In this document: piece by piece, positions 48,432-61,775 of the stretch
Layout of the letters: each line of letters begins with the position of its first letter
Position numbering within the stretch: the first letter of the stretch is position 1
Origin: Himantopus leucocephalus
Lineage: Eukaryota; Chordata; Aves; Charadriiformes; Recurvirostridae
DNA: 64,000 nucleotides
Reading direction: 5' to 3'
NCBI GenBank assembly: GCA_003993805.1
Contig: RSEF01000005.1
Coordinates: 16,069,932 to 16,133,931 of the forward strand
Made by a program: the position numbers and the translations under genes
Notes under the pieces: model-generated
What the model saw: the letters and a program-made list of their open reading frames with translations, nothing else
What the model was told of the DNA's origin: nothing
The model's database searches: none

Positions 48432-49521
48432 GCCTCCCAGATATGCTCTGCTCTCACCACCTTCCTCTTGGCATGGTGGCAGCGTGTAGCTGCACGTGAG
48501 TTGTACACTACAGCTAAACTATAAACATTCCCCAGGTCCCCCCACGGCTGACTGAACTGTCACCTCTTCCCCATGGCATCAGCTGTGCTGTGCTCAGGGG
48601 CAGCTGGTGGGCACCAACCAGCAGCCCCATTTCGGCTGGGCTGTGCTGAAGCAGAGGCTGGTGGAAGCATTTCATTGCTCCCCCCTGCAGCAGGTTTGCT
48701 TTGGAACGAGGAGAAGGCGTGAGCAAGCTCCCTGCAGCTCTGGCTCCAGAAAGCTGCAGCACTTATTGACTTAAACACAGAAGGGACATCCCTCCCCATG
48801 GCTGTTTTCCACAGGCTGGGCTAAATCCCCTGGTCTTTTATAAATCCACTCCCCTCATCCAACTGCAATTGCTGAGTCTTTTGTAAAGCCTCTTGAAACT
48901 ACTGCCATCATCTGCTGCTGCGCTAGAAATTACACTACCCAGCATGAAGCTTCGGCCTCATGCTCAGCTGACCCCACTAGTGGCTTCTGAGAAGCTGTTT
49001 GCATGCCCTCCTCTCTCAACCACTTGTTGCCATGTGTGACATGGAAAGAAAAAATTATTTAATATAGCAACATGAGTGTTGCTCCCATTTCCCTCCCCAT
49101 TTACCTGCTCCTGGCTTCATTTTTCCAAACCCGCTGCCCTGGGGAAGATGCTGCAGCAGAGTCCCCAGGGCTGACATCTCATGTCACTGCTTCCACGGGC
49201 ACAGCTAAATCCCCTCGTGTTTTGGAGAGAAATTCTCTCCAGACCAGGGCACTGCTGGGCCATTGGGTCACCGGCAGTGGTGCCCATGCGGGACAGGATG
49301 CAGGTGATGCTCTGGGGTACCTGCTCTTAGCTGGGGCTACAAGTATGCAAAGGCTCTGTTGCCTGGCAGACGCACCCATGGGTGCACACCCAGCACAGCT
49401 TCCTCCCTCTGCCCCAGTGCCGAGGCTGCCTCTCCTCCCGCTCCTTGTGGTTTGCAGGGCAGAAACCATTAATGCAACGAGAAACCCAGGAACGTCCTTT
49501 TTCCAGCTCTCGGGCTTTTAT

Positions 49522-49610
49522 TGACTCAGAATGGCTGCCAAGCCTATAAATAAATGTTCCTTGAGCTAAATATAGCAGCCACTGAAATAGGCTGCCGGCT
49601 ATTTATTTAG
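49522..49610. promoter_or_regulatory. Cluster of AP-1 and MEF2-type sites
   Basis: Within 89 bases there is a perfect AP-1 site TGACTCA (49522-49528) and two full matches to the MEF2 consensus YTAWWWWTAR: CTATAAATAA at 49544-49553 and CTAAATATAG at 49566-49575, 22 bases apart. A near match CTATTTATTTAG lies at 49599-49610. The patch is AT-rich inside a GC-rich neighbourhood. This is the pattern of a muscle or activity-regulated enhancer. Its target is unknown, though DUSP8, 2 kb upstream, is the nearest gene. Confidence 0.45.
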
Positions 49611-50565
49611 CTTGTGGCCTCTTTGAAAGCTTGCCAGTCCGTACTGCCTCTACCTTCGTGCTGTCCCACCCCAGGCTGCGGCCACCCACTGCGGGGGCAT
49701 GGCTGAGTCAGAGTGGGGAGAAGGGGTCACAAAAAGTCAGCCCTTTCTCTGCAGGGCCAGAGAGCCAGGGTGACAGGGTCTGGCAGCCGGAGGAGCTTTG
49801 GCCCCCTGTACCCCTGCCCAGAGAGTTGGGGGGTCCCAAAGAGGGACCCGCTGGTGCGGTTGGCCAGGGGCTGAGCCAGCCACAAGCCAGTTTCCTCTCC
49901 TGGGAGGACTTGGGACCTTTTTCCAGCACTGGAGCCTGGAAAAGAGAATTTATCATCTTCCGTAAGCTTTCCAGTATTAGGTGTTGTGCATTGCTTTTTC
50001 ACACTTTGCAGGAAAGTAAATACCCCTGGTGCAGAGATGCTGTGCATCAGGACCCTGAGGGCACCAGGGGGCATGAGTTGACCCCCACCCATGCACCCCT
50101 GCTTGAGTCAGGACACTCAGACCAGTACCCCAGGCCTTGCCGCAGCTGTATCCTTGTTCTCTGTCCGCAGCTGCTGGGTGGACCTCAGGCAATGCCGCAG
50201 CCACGTCCCCTGCTGCTCCTGGCAGGACCCCACTTCACTGAGTGTCTGGGAGATGCCATTTGCTGCATCGATGAGATGAGCCCTCACTAGGGCACCACAC
50301 TCTAAGACCTTCCATGGGTTGTGTGTTCCTCCAGAGCCCTGTTGGTTGTGCATCAGTGCAAGAAGGGATGGGCTTCACCCCTCCAACACTGATGGAAAGC
50401 AAAGTGTGCTGCAGACACTGCCCTACCCCCTGAGCCTAACAGAAATAGGATGCTGCTTACCTTGGGTTGTGATGACTTCGTTGCAGCTTCATGCCAGCAA
50501 AGGGAAAAACCCCGTCACTCCCTGGAAAGCCACATTCACTCCTGGAGCAATCCAAGACATTAATA

Positions 50566-50890
50566 ACACTTAGCACTTACAGGGAGTTTTGCTAAACATG
50601 AGCTAATCCTTACAACACCCATGGGAAGGAGAAAAGTAATTGTTGTTATTGGGCTTGATTTTTCCTTTCCCATGTACCCCTGCAGATGGGGATCAACTCT
50701 ACCAAATCCAGAGAGCTCTGGAAATCAGAGGAGAATCCCACTCACCCCAGCTTGTACAAATAGCAACCTGGAGCAAAGATGACAGGTTATTTGCCAAAGG
50801 CCACCAGGAAGGCAGAGTCAGAGCCGAACTCATGTGTGTGGGAAATCCCAGCCCGCAATCCTGCTCCTATGCCACCAGGCTATAATTCCT
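50566..50890 (-). mobile_element. MIR-like SINE, reverse orientation
   Basis: The stretch starts with TTAATAACACTTAGCACTTA and then AACATGAGCTAATCCTTACA followed by ACACCCATGGGAAGG. This is the reverse-complement 3' half of a MIR. Further on, GTTATTTGCCAAAGGCCACC, then AGGAAGGCAGAGTCAGAGCC and GAACTCATG match the MIR core read backwards ('aagtcacacagctagtaagtggcagagccgggattcgaac'). About 110 bases between the two parts do not match well, so an insertion or strong divergence is likely. Confidence 0.6.
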
Positions 50891-52294
50891 CAACTGATAG
50901 GCTAATTCTGGTCCCCTTGCGGGTCCTCACCTGTGGAATGCCAGAGGGTTGCAGATGCTTCATTTGGCTGCTTACTTTCCTCTCCGCAATGTCACTTCAC
51001 AAGGTGGTGAGATACCCTGCTCTCAGATGCAGAAAAGGCTTGTGAGTATTTTGGTTTGGAGTACTGCTGCGGTGAGTCCCAAAATTCCCACTTGTGACCC
51101 CCCTTTTGGAATCACAGCCCCGAACCTATTGCTATGTGTGGTTGACCCCGCCAGCCCTCAGCCACTGGGCAAGCAGCCCCCATTGCTGTGGCCAGCGCAG
51201 TGCTGGCAGCACTGGGGGAAAGGAGCTGATGGGCTTGTTGCAGCCACGCGGCATTGAAGTGAGACTGGCTTAGAGAGCTGAGATGCTGCTGGGGTCCCTC
51301 CTGGGGTGCAGGATCCCTCTTGGGGCACTGAGAGGCTGGGATGGGATGCCCTAGGTGAGAGTGGAGATCAAAATGAGGGTCAACTGCCTGCCCAGGTCCT
51401 TAGCAGGGAGAAAGGGCAGGTTTAGGGGGGGTCCCTAAAACCAGCAATACTCCCCAACCACAACCTTCTCGTCAGCTGAAACTCATGCACTTTGTGTCTG
51501 AGTGGAAACATCGTCTGTCGGCAGTACCCAGATGATGTCATTTAGTTTTCCAGGCTTCTGGGCTGAGCCAGCAGCTCGAGCCAGTATGACTGGAGAAGCT
51601 TTATTTAGAAGGAGCCCAAGTGCAATCGAGCCCAGGCCCTTGCGGTACCCCTCTGCCACCTCCCTTCCCTGCTGATGCAACCCTGGCTGCAGCAGGGACA
51701 TCAGGCTGCCTCGGAGGCAGTCGCTCTTGGGAAGCTCAAAATGGGACCCTGTGAGGTGGGTGGGAAGGGGGGATGCTTCAGGGGTTAAGTGAGGGGATGA
51801 TCCTCGGTCTGTGCTGCCCACTGTCCCCGGGACCTGGGAACACCCATGTCCCTCTGGGCAATATGCATGGCCAAGGGGAACCTGTCTCCCCAGGTGCATT
51901 TCCCCTCCCTCCAGCTCCCTGAGAAACTCAGCTCTAGCCTTCCAGCATGGCAGCAGCCACCATCCTCATCCTCACGCTTGCCGTCTCCAGGGTGGGTTAC
52001 TGCAACCGAGCCTCAGGTTGGCTCCGGGGGCTTTTTAGTTGGAAAGCAAATGTTTTCCCCTGCTGACACCCCTTAACCTGCCTCCTCTCCCTCAGCAGCA
52101 TCTCCTGAAGGGTGAGTGGCTAAGAATAGCCCTGCCGCTGGCTCCAGGCTGGTGCTGTTTGCTCAGTGACTCAGAGCTGGCGGACAGGCACTTACTCAAA
52201 GGGCCCCATTACTCATCTGTCTGCATTGCCCCAAGGATGGGGTTTGTGTCTCTCGCTCGCCTCTCCTTTAAAGATGTTTTATTTATTTCTTTTT

Positions 52295-52300
52295 AATAAA
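52295..52300 (+). promoter_or_regulatory. Isolated AATAAA after an AU-rich stretch
   Basis: TTTTATTTATTTCTTTTTAA leads into AATAAAGCC. The layout resembles a 3' end, but no upstream gene other than DUSP8 is visible, 10 kb away. It could be a very distal poly(A) site or chance. Confidence 0.2.
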
Positions 52301-55300
52301 GCCTCCATCCACAAAAAGAGGTAATTATCCTGCTCTGGATTTACCACTAAATATGTGTGCCCTGACCCAAAATGCTGCAGCCTCCATCAATCACGCTGGC
52401 AACCCCTCGGTATTGCTCCTGCTCACTGCCCTGCCAGGAGGGAGCTGTGTGGGCAGGAGCAGGGCAACAGAAAATGCCTCCCAAAATCGCATTTCGTGGC
52501 ACCAGGGTAAGCATGTAAACAAAAATCCTCTCCTCCAGAAACCGTCCATGTTGAATGCCAGCATGGATCTGGCTGTGCCCAAATCCAGCTGGCCCCTCGG
52601 ATGCCCACAGCGTGACCCAGCTGCTCCCATCTCTCCCACAGCCCACACTAATTGCACCCCTTCTTCCTCTCCACAGAGTGTCTCATCGCCCAGTGGGTGC
52701 TGCGGTGTCTGCAAAACACCTTGGCAAATTAAAGCAGGCCTCCATGTTAAAAAGTGGCTCCATTTCCAAACAACAAAAAGGCACCATCTTCCCCATCTGG
52801 TTTTCTCCCCTGAGGCACTCTCTGAGTCACAGCCAGTCGTGCTGGGAACAGAGCTGCATCCTGACGGCTGCACATCTGTGTCTGCGAGGCACTGCCGTGC
52901 CAGCACTGACACTGCCAGGGGAGGACACGGCTCCTCCGCCTGCCCCGCCGCCGTGGGGACAGTCGCTCAGGATGCGGCAAGCACGGGCTCTGGCAGCAGA
53001 GCTGGAGGAGGTGTGTTGGGATGGCATTTTCTTCTCCTGCTGCTGCTTCCGTCCATTAGTCCCCCTCTTTTGCTGTTCTTCAGGCTCTTCTTCCAATCCT
53101 GCCGCTTCATGGCAACACTCTCCAACCCTCCCATCATCAGGGGGCCCGCTATTCCAGCCCAAGATGCTTCATGAAGCCTTGATAGCACCAAGAGGGCTAC
53201 TGAGAGCAGACACAGCCCGCGTGCTGGGGCATACCTGGGGAACCCCAAGCCAGGTCTGCTGTGTGTCTTGCAGAGATGCATGTTGGGTGCAAATAGGTCC
53301 ACCCTGCATGGATGCGGGCAGCTGGTTTGGATTTGGGCTGTGGCTGGGGTGCTTCTCCTCACCACCCTGCCCTGGATCTCTACATAACAGGTGCTAAGAG
53401 CCTGATCCTGCACTGCTCTCACAGGGGGAGCCTTTCCATCCATCCGGGATGAGCAGGCACCCAGTGCCTCTCCACAAAGCCCTGCACAGGAGAGGCAGGG
53501 GCTCACGCCTCGGAGGAGGTGGTGTCCCCAGCTCCACAGCACCGAGCTCAGCCAAGGCTGACAGCAGCCAGGGATGCAGGACAGAGGGAAGCGGGAGCCT
53601 GGACATCCACCTGCAGGCTAAAAATGAAGACCCTGCATACCCTGGTGAACATTTATTTCTGTGTTCCCTCCATCCCAGTCACCTCCCCTGAATGTCAACC
53701 CCTGGGGCCGTCTGTCTGGGCATAATGGCAAAGGAGAGCAGGACCAACCTGCCAGGCTTGCTCCTGTCTCACAGACCCCACTGCCACCTCACGGCACCCA
53801 TCACACTGCCAAGGGCTGCCCAGTGGCTGGTGGCAACCCCGGGAACCGAGGGCACAGCAAAGCCAGGCTGTGTCAGAGGAGGCAACGGGCCCTCGGTGGC
53901 CCAAACCAGACCTTTGTGGGACACCTTTCCCTGGCACCTGCCTCAAAGTCCGGCTCTGAGCAGGACTGGAGGGAAATCCTTGAGCTGTGCCACGGGCAAA
54001 AGCCGTGCCCTGGCCCTGCTGCGCCCCGCAGCCCCCGCAGCCCGCAGCGAGGCATGCGAGCAACCTCTAGTGGCAGCTCCCGACGGCTCGGGAGTTCTTT
54101 AAACCACCAAAATCTTGTCTGTGCAACACCAGGAGATGGGAAAGGAAGTTTACCCTCCTTTCATGTCCTTCAAGAGCACTCGGAGTGATGCTCAGTGCTG
54201 GACAAATGCCATTTTGCAAGCATGCTGAAGCCCCACTGCAGGCGTTTAGCACGGAGAGGTGGAGGAGGAGGGAGGGATGAAGGCCACCAGCTACTTACAC
54301 ACCTTGTTGGACAGATGCAGGACAGAAGTCTGGAGAGCAAAGGTGTCCGCAAGGCGATAGCCTACGGTGGGACAGGAGCCCTCGGCCTGGCTCTGGCTGC
54401 ACCAGGCTGTGTGACATGAGGAAGGGCAGGTGCCCACCTCTGTGCTTCAGCTTTGAAATCTTTTGTACCCTCCAGGTACAAATTACTGCATAAGAGCAAG
54501 GCCATGCTGGCTCAGTGTCTCTGCAAGCAACCAGCCCTCCTGCAGCCTGCCTGTGAGGGACACATCAGCTCTGGACACGTCTGCAGTGTCCAGCTTCCAT
54601 CTTATCTCCAGCACACCAGCCACACACGGTACTGGGGAAGGGAAGGGTTCCATGTGCTCCGAAGAGCCACACCTGTCCTGCTTCATTCACCTGAACCATG
54701 TGGTTCAAGTCTTTTTCATCTCTAAAGCCACTGAGGACTGGGGTTGGGTCAGGGTATTAGCAAACTCAGGGCACCTCGTGTTGGGCTGCTGACAGATGGC
54801 TGTACAAGATGCTACAGTCCTCTACGCTTCTAGGAGACCCTGCTCTGCACCCCAAAACTCCCTTACTGACATCCCAGCCTGTCCTCTTCATCAGCAAGAG
54901 AGGTCTGTGACAGGTCCCCACTGCCTTCCAGACTGTCTGTCCCACCTGTGACCCATGTGTGTGGTCCCCAACATGGGGAGCTGAGAGAAACTCAGCAGCA
55001 ATCCTCTCTGGCTCAGGCCATCATTTCAGGGTGTGCAGGAACACTGCTTCCTTCAGCCTGGCTTCAAGACTTGGCTTCAGCTTTGCCCTGGCATCCCCCG
55101 GGCACAACAGAGTGACGAAGCGTCTGCATTTGGGCTGAGGGAGCCTCCGCACAGCCGCTGCTCAGCAGACTTGGTGGTGCCCCAAGCAAGGACCAGACGG
55201 CCTCGTCTCCAGCCAGGGAGCATTAACCTTCCCCCACCAGAGACACTCCTCAGACCTTGCTGATGCCAAGCAAAAGTACATCATAAAATCAAAGTGCTGC

Positions 55301-58300
55301 CAGGGCTGCCTCTCCCTGCCCTGCTTTCCCCGTTAATTGCTCCACAGGTCATCCATTAGGGACAAGGGCCAGGACGTGCAGGAGGTTCTCCCCGCAAGCA
55401 CCTGGCACGCCTGCCTCTCACTCACTACAAACCTCTGGGACAGACTGTCACAGATGACCAGGATATTTTGGTCATGCAGCCCCTGAGAAAATGCCCAGGT
55501 ACCCAGGGCTTTGTGCCACTTATCCCTGCTGCAGGGTGACGCCAGAGAGCCATGGGTTCAGCCCCGGGCACTGTGCTGAGAGCGGGGCATAGGGGGTATG
55601 GACAAGTCAGAGACGGGAGAAGAGGAATTTCCTTCAGGGTGAAGGCACTGGCTGATTAACAGTGCCCATGGGGGCTGTAGCTGAGCCCATTATGTCACTG
55701 GGCCAGCACAGTGGGATCCATTCGGAGGACTGCGAACTTTCTGCCCTCCCCTCTTCCCCCTTGGCCCCAGTTCTCGGGGTCATGCAGGGTTCCTGAAGTT
55801 CTTTCAGCTCTGAAGAGTTTGCTTAGTTGGGGAACCTGAGAAAAAAAAATAAAGGAAAATTCAGTATTCCTCTGCAAATTCTGTTCACTGTGCTCCCCCC
55901 GCTCCCCATGCTGCTACACTGGGCACAAGGCTGGTGCAGGGGAGGCAAAACCTGCCAGGCAAAGCAGGAGCAGGCAGCGAACAGGAATAGCTGAGGCTTA
56001 GGTGCCTGATGGACTCCTGATGGTAACAGGCTTCACCCCAGTCCCACCAGCGTCCCCCTTGCACCCCTCCAAAGCCAGGCAATCAGGTGTCCAGCAGGGC
56101 AGCAGTGGGAGTGTAGAGATCTCTTAGGAAGCAGGATAACCTCCTCGGGCAGGGGAAACCTCCTTCTTTTGGGTATTTTTGTATCAGAGTGGATTAATGG
56201 GGACGCAGCCGGCAAGATAACCTGGATCACTGCAAGGATTCCTCTAGCCCAGATAACCTCTGTGGTTTTGCCAGCTCCACTGCATATTTGATATTACTCA
56301 GCCAAAGACCAAGCCTTGATCCCCTTCCACATCAAAAAACCAGTCCATGCACAGAGGACTAATGAAAAAGGATCCTCCTGCTGCTACCTCCACCAGGCAG
56401 CACTGCCGACAGAGCTGCAGAGACAGTATCAAGCCTTTCTCCGATGCGGACTGGCTGCCCTTGGCTCTCGCACCCACCAAAGCTATTAGCAATGAGCTCA
56501 CCCCTCTATTATCGCTGATCCAGGGAGTCTGTAGGCTCTCGGAAGCGCAGCTATTGATCCATGCCTCTTACGCATCCCCTTTGGGGCTTTGGTTTCAGGA
56601 AACCTCTTTGCCTCTCCTCTCCTTGTCTCTCCATAGCCTCCAGGAATGCTTGTCTGAGGGACCTTGGAGCTGGGAGTTAAGGGAAAAGCAAGCGGGACTG
56701 CAGTGAGAGGGATGGGGGTTTAGCCTGCCCAGCACCACCTGTTTGCTGTGGCTGACTGCGTGCTTTATTCCTCCTCTTCATCTTCCTCAGTGGAAGAAGG
56801 GGAGGACTTTTCCCCCAGGTTAAGGTTGCACGTTAAGGCAGGGAAAGCCTGGGAACCAGACCTATGTGGTCTCCGCTCATCCATGGCATGGACTTTCTGA
56901 AGGCCCTGTGCCCACGGCAGTGTCCTTTACTCCCTCTCCCACACTTGCAGAGCTGTCAGCATTTGTATCAACCAGTAAACAGGCGACTGTGTCTCTGTGC
57001 AAACTCACCCCAGCGGCACAAGCAGATAAGCCTGTTAGTCTGCCGGGGAGCACTCAGTTATTGTAATGATCAACTCAGCAGCATCCTGCTATCCCTCAAA
57101 GAACAATCCTGCACCCCTTGGGCTGCTTCTCCCACCCGTTCAGGTTCACCTTGTGGTGAGGTGGCAGGGTGAGGAACCACGCTGGGCAGCTGGGAGGTCA
57201 AAAAAGACTGGTGGAGCTACAGCCAGAAATGACGTCACCTGCTCTGGGCTCCTTTCCTAGGTATGAAGCAAACAACTTGCCGCCTGGCTCCTTATAAAAT
57301 GGGCTCCCTCACTCCCCCCGCATTCCCAGGAAGACTTTCAGGTGCCTGGGTGCATTTCATAAATGACTAATGAGCCATTGCAAACATTAGCACTAGCGCT
57401 GGCTGCCAGAAGCAGCCCAGGATCAAGCCCTCCCTTGTGTCTATCAGCTCCACCCAGGAAGCAGACCTGCATTTGACAAGAGCCAGATTAAGAAACAGGC
57501 GGACAATCGCCTGGTGCCCTGAGCAGGCAAGCTCTGAGGCTGGCAGCCCATGGCAAGGAGTGACCATCGGAACAGAGAGAAAAACTCACATCTTGCTACA
57601 GCAGCCTTCACAGAGCTCCCCAAGAGAAGGGGTTCGGGTGGTGGCTGTTTTTTTTTTCCTGGAGGCGGGTTAGGTTTAGCAGGGAGAAGTCTCTCATTTT
57701 TCAGTGGGTTTGTGGACAACAGAGCCTTGGAGGAAACCTCCACGTTCATCCAGAGTCCTGGTGTGCTGAGCACAGGGGTTTTCAATTCTTCCTTTAAAAA
57801 CTGCTTATGCAGCCCCAGTTTGCAGATGGGACACACACCTTGGAGCAGAGGCCTGATCTCATGAAAGGACCAACGGGTGCAACTCCATACCCCTAGGAAG
57901 ATAAATTCCAAGGAGTTGTTTCAGCCTGTTTCATGTGCACAAATGATGGTCCCGCAGTAACAACCAGTGGCATTTTTTTAGGTGATGATTCAGTCATGGC
58001 ACCATTTGATCCCCACACATCTGAGGAAATTGCCCTGGGCAAAGCTTTCTGACCCTCACCCTACCCTCCTGGATTTCATGTAGTAGCACGTTACCGTGCG
58101 CAGGAACCAAAATTTAGCTGACTCCTTGCACTTACTGCCCTTGCGGTCATCAGAGTCAGAGAAGAAAGAGGACAGGTTGCCTCACGTTGCTAATGCTGCA
58201 AAGTAGACATGGAATAAACCTGACCTTCATTTACAGTGTTTGCTAGAGAAATCAACACTACCTACCTATACATAGAAAAAAATCAATGAAATGCCACTTA

Positions 58301-58937
58301 CCAAAAGAATCCCCATTGGTCTGAACCATCTGCATCAACGGAGCCTCATGTGGCCACCCATGCATTCTTCAGCAGCCCCAGCAAAAGCTCAGCCTTCCCT
58401 TCTCCAGGCTGTTATGGCAGGGTTTTTTTGTTTCTACCAGCACACCAGTTCTGGCACTGTGCACTCTGCCCTGAGCTGATCTTGGGGAGCCTCAGCAGCA
58501 CACTACATTTTTTCCCAGTTGTACCCCGCAAGTTGGCTGTTGCCCACCTGCCTTTCCCATGTACCTGTTCCAGAGGTGCTCCAGGAGCCAAGTGAGGAAG
58601 GGGAGAGGGTTCCCACCACGCAGGTCAAACCAGCCCACCTCTCAGCACTCCTCACCCCCTCCCAAGCCTCCTTTTCTCTCCAGCGAGACCACTACCCCAC
58701 CGGCACCGAGCTAGAAACTGAGTTACTGGTTGGGAATAGCTTTCACATGAATGTTTCCCCCCCAACTCCATCTCCAGGAGAAAACAGCTTTTACTGCTTG
58801 CTTTTCTTATGGCCATCAGATGGTGCCATTGAGTCTTCTTGGGATGTGAAGCCGCGAGGACAGCAGGCTGGCACCAGGGATCATACTGGCGTCTTGCTTC
58901 ACCTCCCAGGCAAGGAACAGAGCTTTATTGCCCCGCT

Positions 58938-58947
58938 CCAAATATGG
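58938..58947. promoter_or_regulatory. CArG-type motif
   Basis: CCAAATATGG is a full match to CC(A/T)6GG, the serum response factor site. A few such matches are expected by chance in a window of this size, so the weight is low. Confidence 0.2.
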
Positions 58948-59164
58948 CAAAATAAAAGATTTTTCTAGCATAGGTGTTGGCAAAGTAAAACAAATATGGG
59001 GTTTCTGCTGTTCCAAAATACAAGCACCTATGTCACCTTTTTTTCTGTTTTTCGCACAAGATTTGCAAGACTGGCTGTCTTCTTGCAGCTGCCTCCAGTG
59101 ATATCCGTGTAGAGGCAAGTGATAGCAGCACAGGAGCATTTCAGCCTCAATTCCCACCCTCCAT

Positions 59165-59207
59165 AAAAAAAAAAAAAAAAAAAAAANAAAAAAAAAAAAA
59201 AAAAAAA
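59165..59207 (+). repeat. Poly-A run with one ambiguous base
   Basis: A runs from 59165 to 59207 except for N at 59187. The length is uncertain. It might be the tail of a retroposed sequence, but no element body or target-site duplication is evident. Confidence 0.9.
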
Positions 59208-61589
59208 GATGTTTTCACTACTGGAAAGATTAAGAGAAGATGAACTGAGTTCATGCAGCAGGGACAGAAATAAATGAAAGCAGCAGCATTAGCGAATGCT
59301 CCCTTTCCCTCCACGACAGCGATGTGGGACACAGGATTTGCCCTCCTTGGATAGTCCTGGAGAGCAGGCAGCAGGCTGCCTGATGCTCAGGGGTGATCGT
59401 GTCCCCTCCACATCGCCCTGCCTCTTCCTCCTTTCTTTTAGCACAGAGTGCACTGTACAGACAAGAGGCTTGTGCACCAAGGCACGCTGCTTGCAGTGTG
59501 CTCGTCACAGTTGACATCTCCCCTCCAGATGTGGGGCCAGGACTTCCAGGGCTTTGGTATTAATAATTCTGTTTGTGGTTTTTTGCAATGACCAGAGCCT
59601 GGCACGGGCAGCCCTGCTGTCCAGCTGAGGCCTCTACCTGACATTGCAAGTATGCATGAATAATAACTGATTAGTGCTTTTCCTGGATTGGTTTTAGGTT
59701 TTAATTGTGCAAGATGAAAGAGGAGAAAAATACTAGCAAGGTCAGGAAGGAGGGAGAGGAGAAATAATTACAATTGCATTTAGTCAGTGATAAGAATGGC
59801 TGCTGAGCTGGGCTGGGTAGTTTCCAAGCACGGTGGGAACCAGCTTCAATTTCACAGCATAATCTTTCCTGCACCCTTAAAATAACTTCTCCCTGCCCCC
59901 AGGGTGTCACAGGAGCTGAAGAGCAATGTGTGCCCCTTCTCTGCGCAGCCCCACGCTGTTCGGTGCTCGGTTATCATCCAGAGGCTGTTTTGTGAGCGTC
60001 GTCACACGCGTTGCACCAAGGCACTGAGTCCCAGCCGAGAGGGCTGGAGCAGAAAGGAGGGGATGCTTTGCAGACCCAGACCTACCTGTTGACTCCCTGG
60101 GAAGGTGGCAGGCTGGGGACAGCTAGCTGTTTGAGCTCCTCCTTGGTGCCTGGTGAAAGAGCAGCTTCCCCCAACCGCTCGGCAGAGATGGGACCTCTTT
60201 ATTGTCGGGGCTAATTGCTCATGTGAGATGTATTTACAGATGCAACTGTTTGTGCAGAGCGCGGCAGACAAACAGACTCCTGTTCTGCTAGGCACCCTTT
60301 GTAATCGGTGGGGGCTGGGAACACTTTAATGCAGCCATAAGAGGCCACGTTTGTACCGCAGGCACCAACCCTGCGCTGGGCTGGACAGTGCCAGCGGGAT
60401 GCTGAGCCCGTCCCGCTCCCCGACCTCAGCGGGAGTGGAGGCGCAGAGCCACTGCCCAGGTCCAGCCCACTGCTTGCTCTCACCCTCGTTATGTGAGCAG
60501 GCTGAGGGCATACAGCTTGCTCCGAGCTGGGCACACAGGACCTGCAAAGCAAACCCTTGGGTGTGATCCTGGCATAGGATCCAGTCTCACCAGCATCCCA
60601 TGGCTTGCAAATCCAGGGCTGCTTCCACTTGGGCATAGGGCTGTGGGGGGAAAACTCTGCCCTGCATGAGAAGCACCCCCTGCACATGCAGATGGGCTAC
60701 CCATCTCCTTGCCCTGCAGGAGATGTGACACAGGCTCTGAGGTCACTTCAGAGGTTACATAGTGAACTGCTTTAGGTGTAGTTGTCCCAGAGGGAAAGAC
60801 ATGCCAGAAAGTTGTTCTTTGCCTTTGCAAATAACATCAAGGATTGGTTAAAAGCACCCAGGGCTCCGAAAAACAGACTTACAGGCTCTTTGCTGCCTGC
60901 TGGAGTTTTTCAAGGTGGAGGCCTAGGGGGAGTTTTGCCATCTGGGAGAGAGGTGCAGCATTAGGAAAATAATGCAAACAATTTCCGGCGCTGTCTCCAT
61001 CTTCCTGCAAAACCAGTGGGGATGGGCAAGCCCTGGCTTATGTGCAATACCTTTTGTTTGCAGGTAGCCTACAAGCCAACCACACTGAGTGGATGTCCCT
61101 CTCCAAACTTCAAAGTATATCTCCTTTTTCTCACCCTATACCCTTTCCTCTGCCTTGACGCAGACAGTAGGATAAGATACACTTGGGGAAGAGCTTATCA
61201 GTAAGAAAAAGCAGCACCAACTATGGCAAGCTACAAGGCAGCTGGTGTGTGGCTCCTGCTTCCCCTTTCCAAGGGGCCATTAAAATTGGCTAGTACTGGT
61301 CAGGCAAAATGAGAGCGTGGGTTTGGTTACAGCCTGTCCACAACGTGGTATCACCAGCACTGGGACAAAAGGAAACCCACACTCATCCGGCTTAGAGACC
61401 GCTCTGACACACACAGGTCAACCTAGGCATACCTACCCCACGGGTGGCCAATGACGTTTCCTAAGCTTCCTAGCTGAAACTAAAATGCTCTTGGCTACTA
61501 CTCAATTCACTGTAGCATAATATTGGTATTCCCTGCTTGGAAGAATGGAGAAATCCACCTAATTTTGAGCACTCCTAAGCAATGAAGGT

Positions 61590-61775
61590 TTCCGAACATT
61601 TCCATATCGGCTCTCACAAGACTTTTGATGCAGAGAGAAGTGTTTCTTTCATTTTCCAGATGTGGAAGCTGAGGCGTGAGGCAGGCATTGCTCAGCAATA
61701 CCTAATTAGTGGGGAAAAAATAAAACCCAGTCACCACCAGTCTCGTGCTTTAACATCCACTCATGAGTTGTTGTC
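61590..61775 (-). mobile_element. MIR-like SINE, reverse orientation
   Basis: CATTTTCCAGATGTGGAAGC, followed by TGAGGCGTGAGGCAGGCATT and later AAAACCCAGTCACCACCAGT and CTCGTGCTTTAAC, keeps the order of a reverse-complemented MIR: 'cattttacagatgaggaaactgaggc', then 'aacccaggcagtctggct', then 'cgtgctcttaac'. Confidence 0.55.

Noticed and set aside
52353..53397. Two overlapping + frames of 273 and 280 codons
   Set aside because: They overlap in different frames, have no domain character or splice context, and lie in CT-rich DNA where stops are rare.
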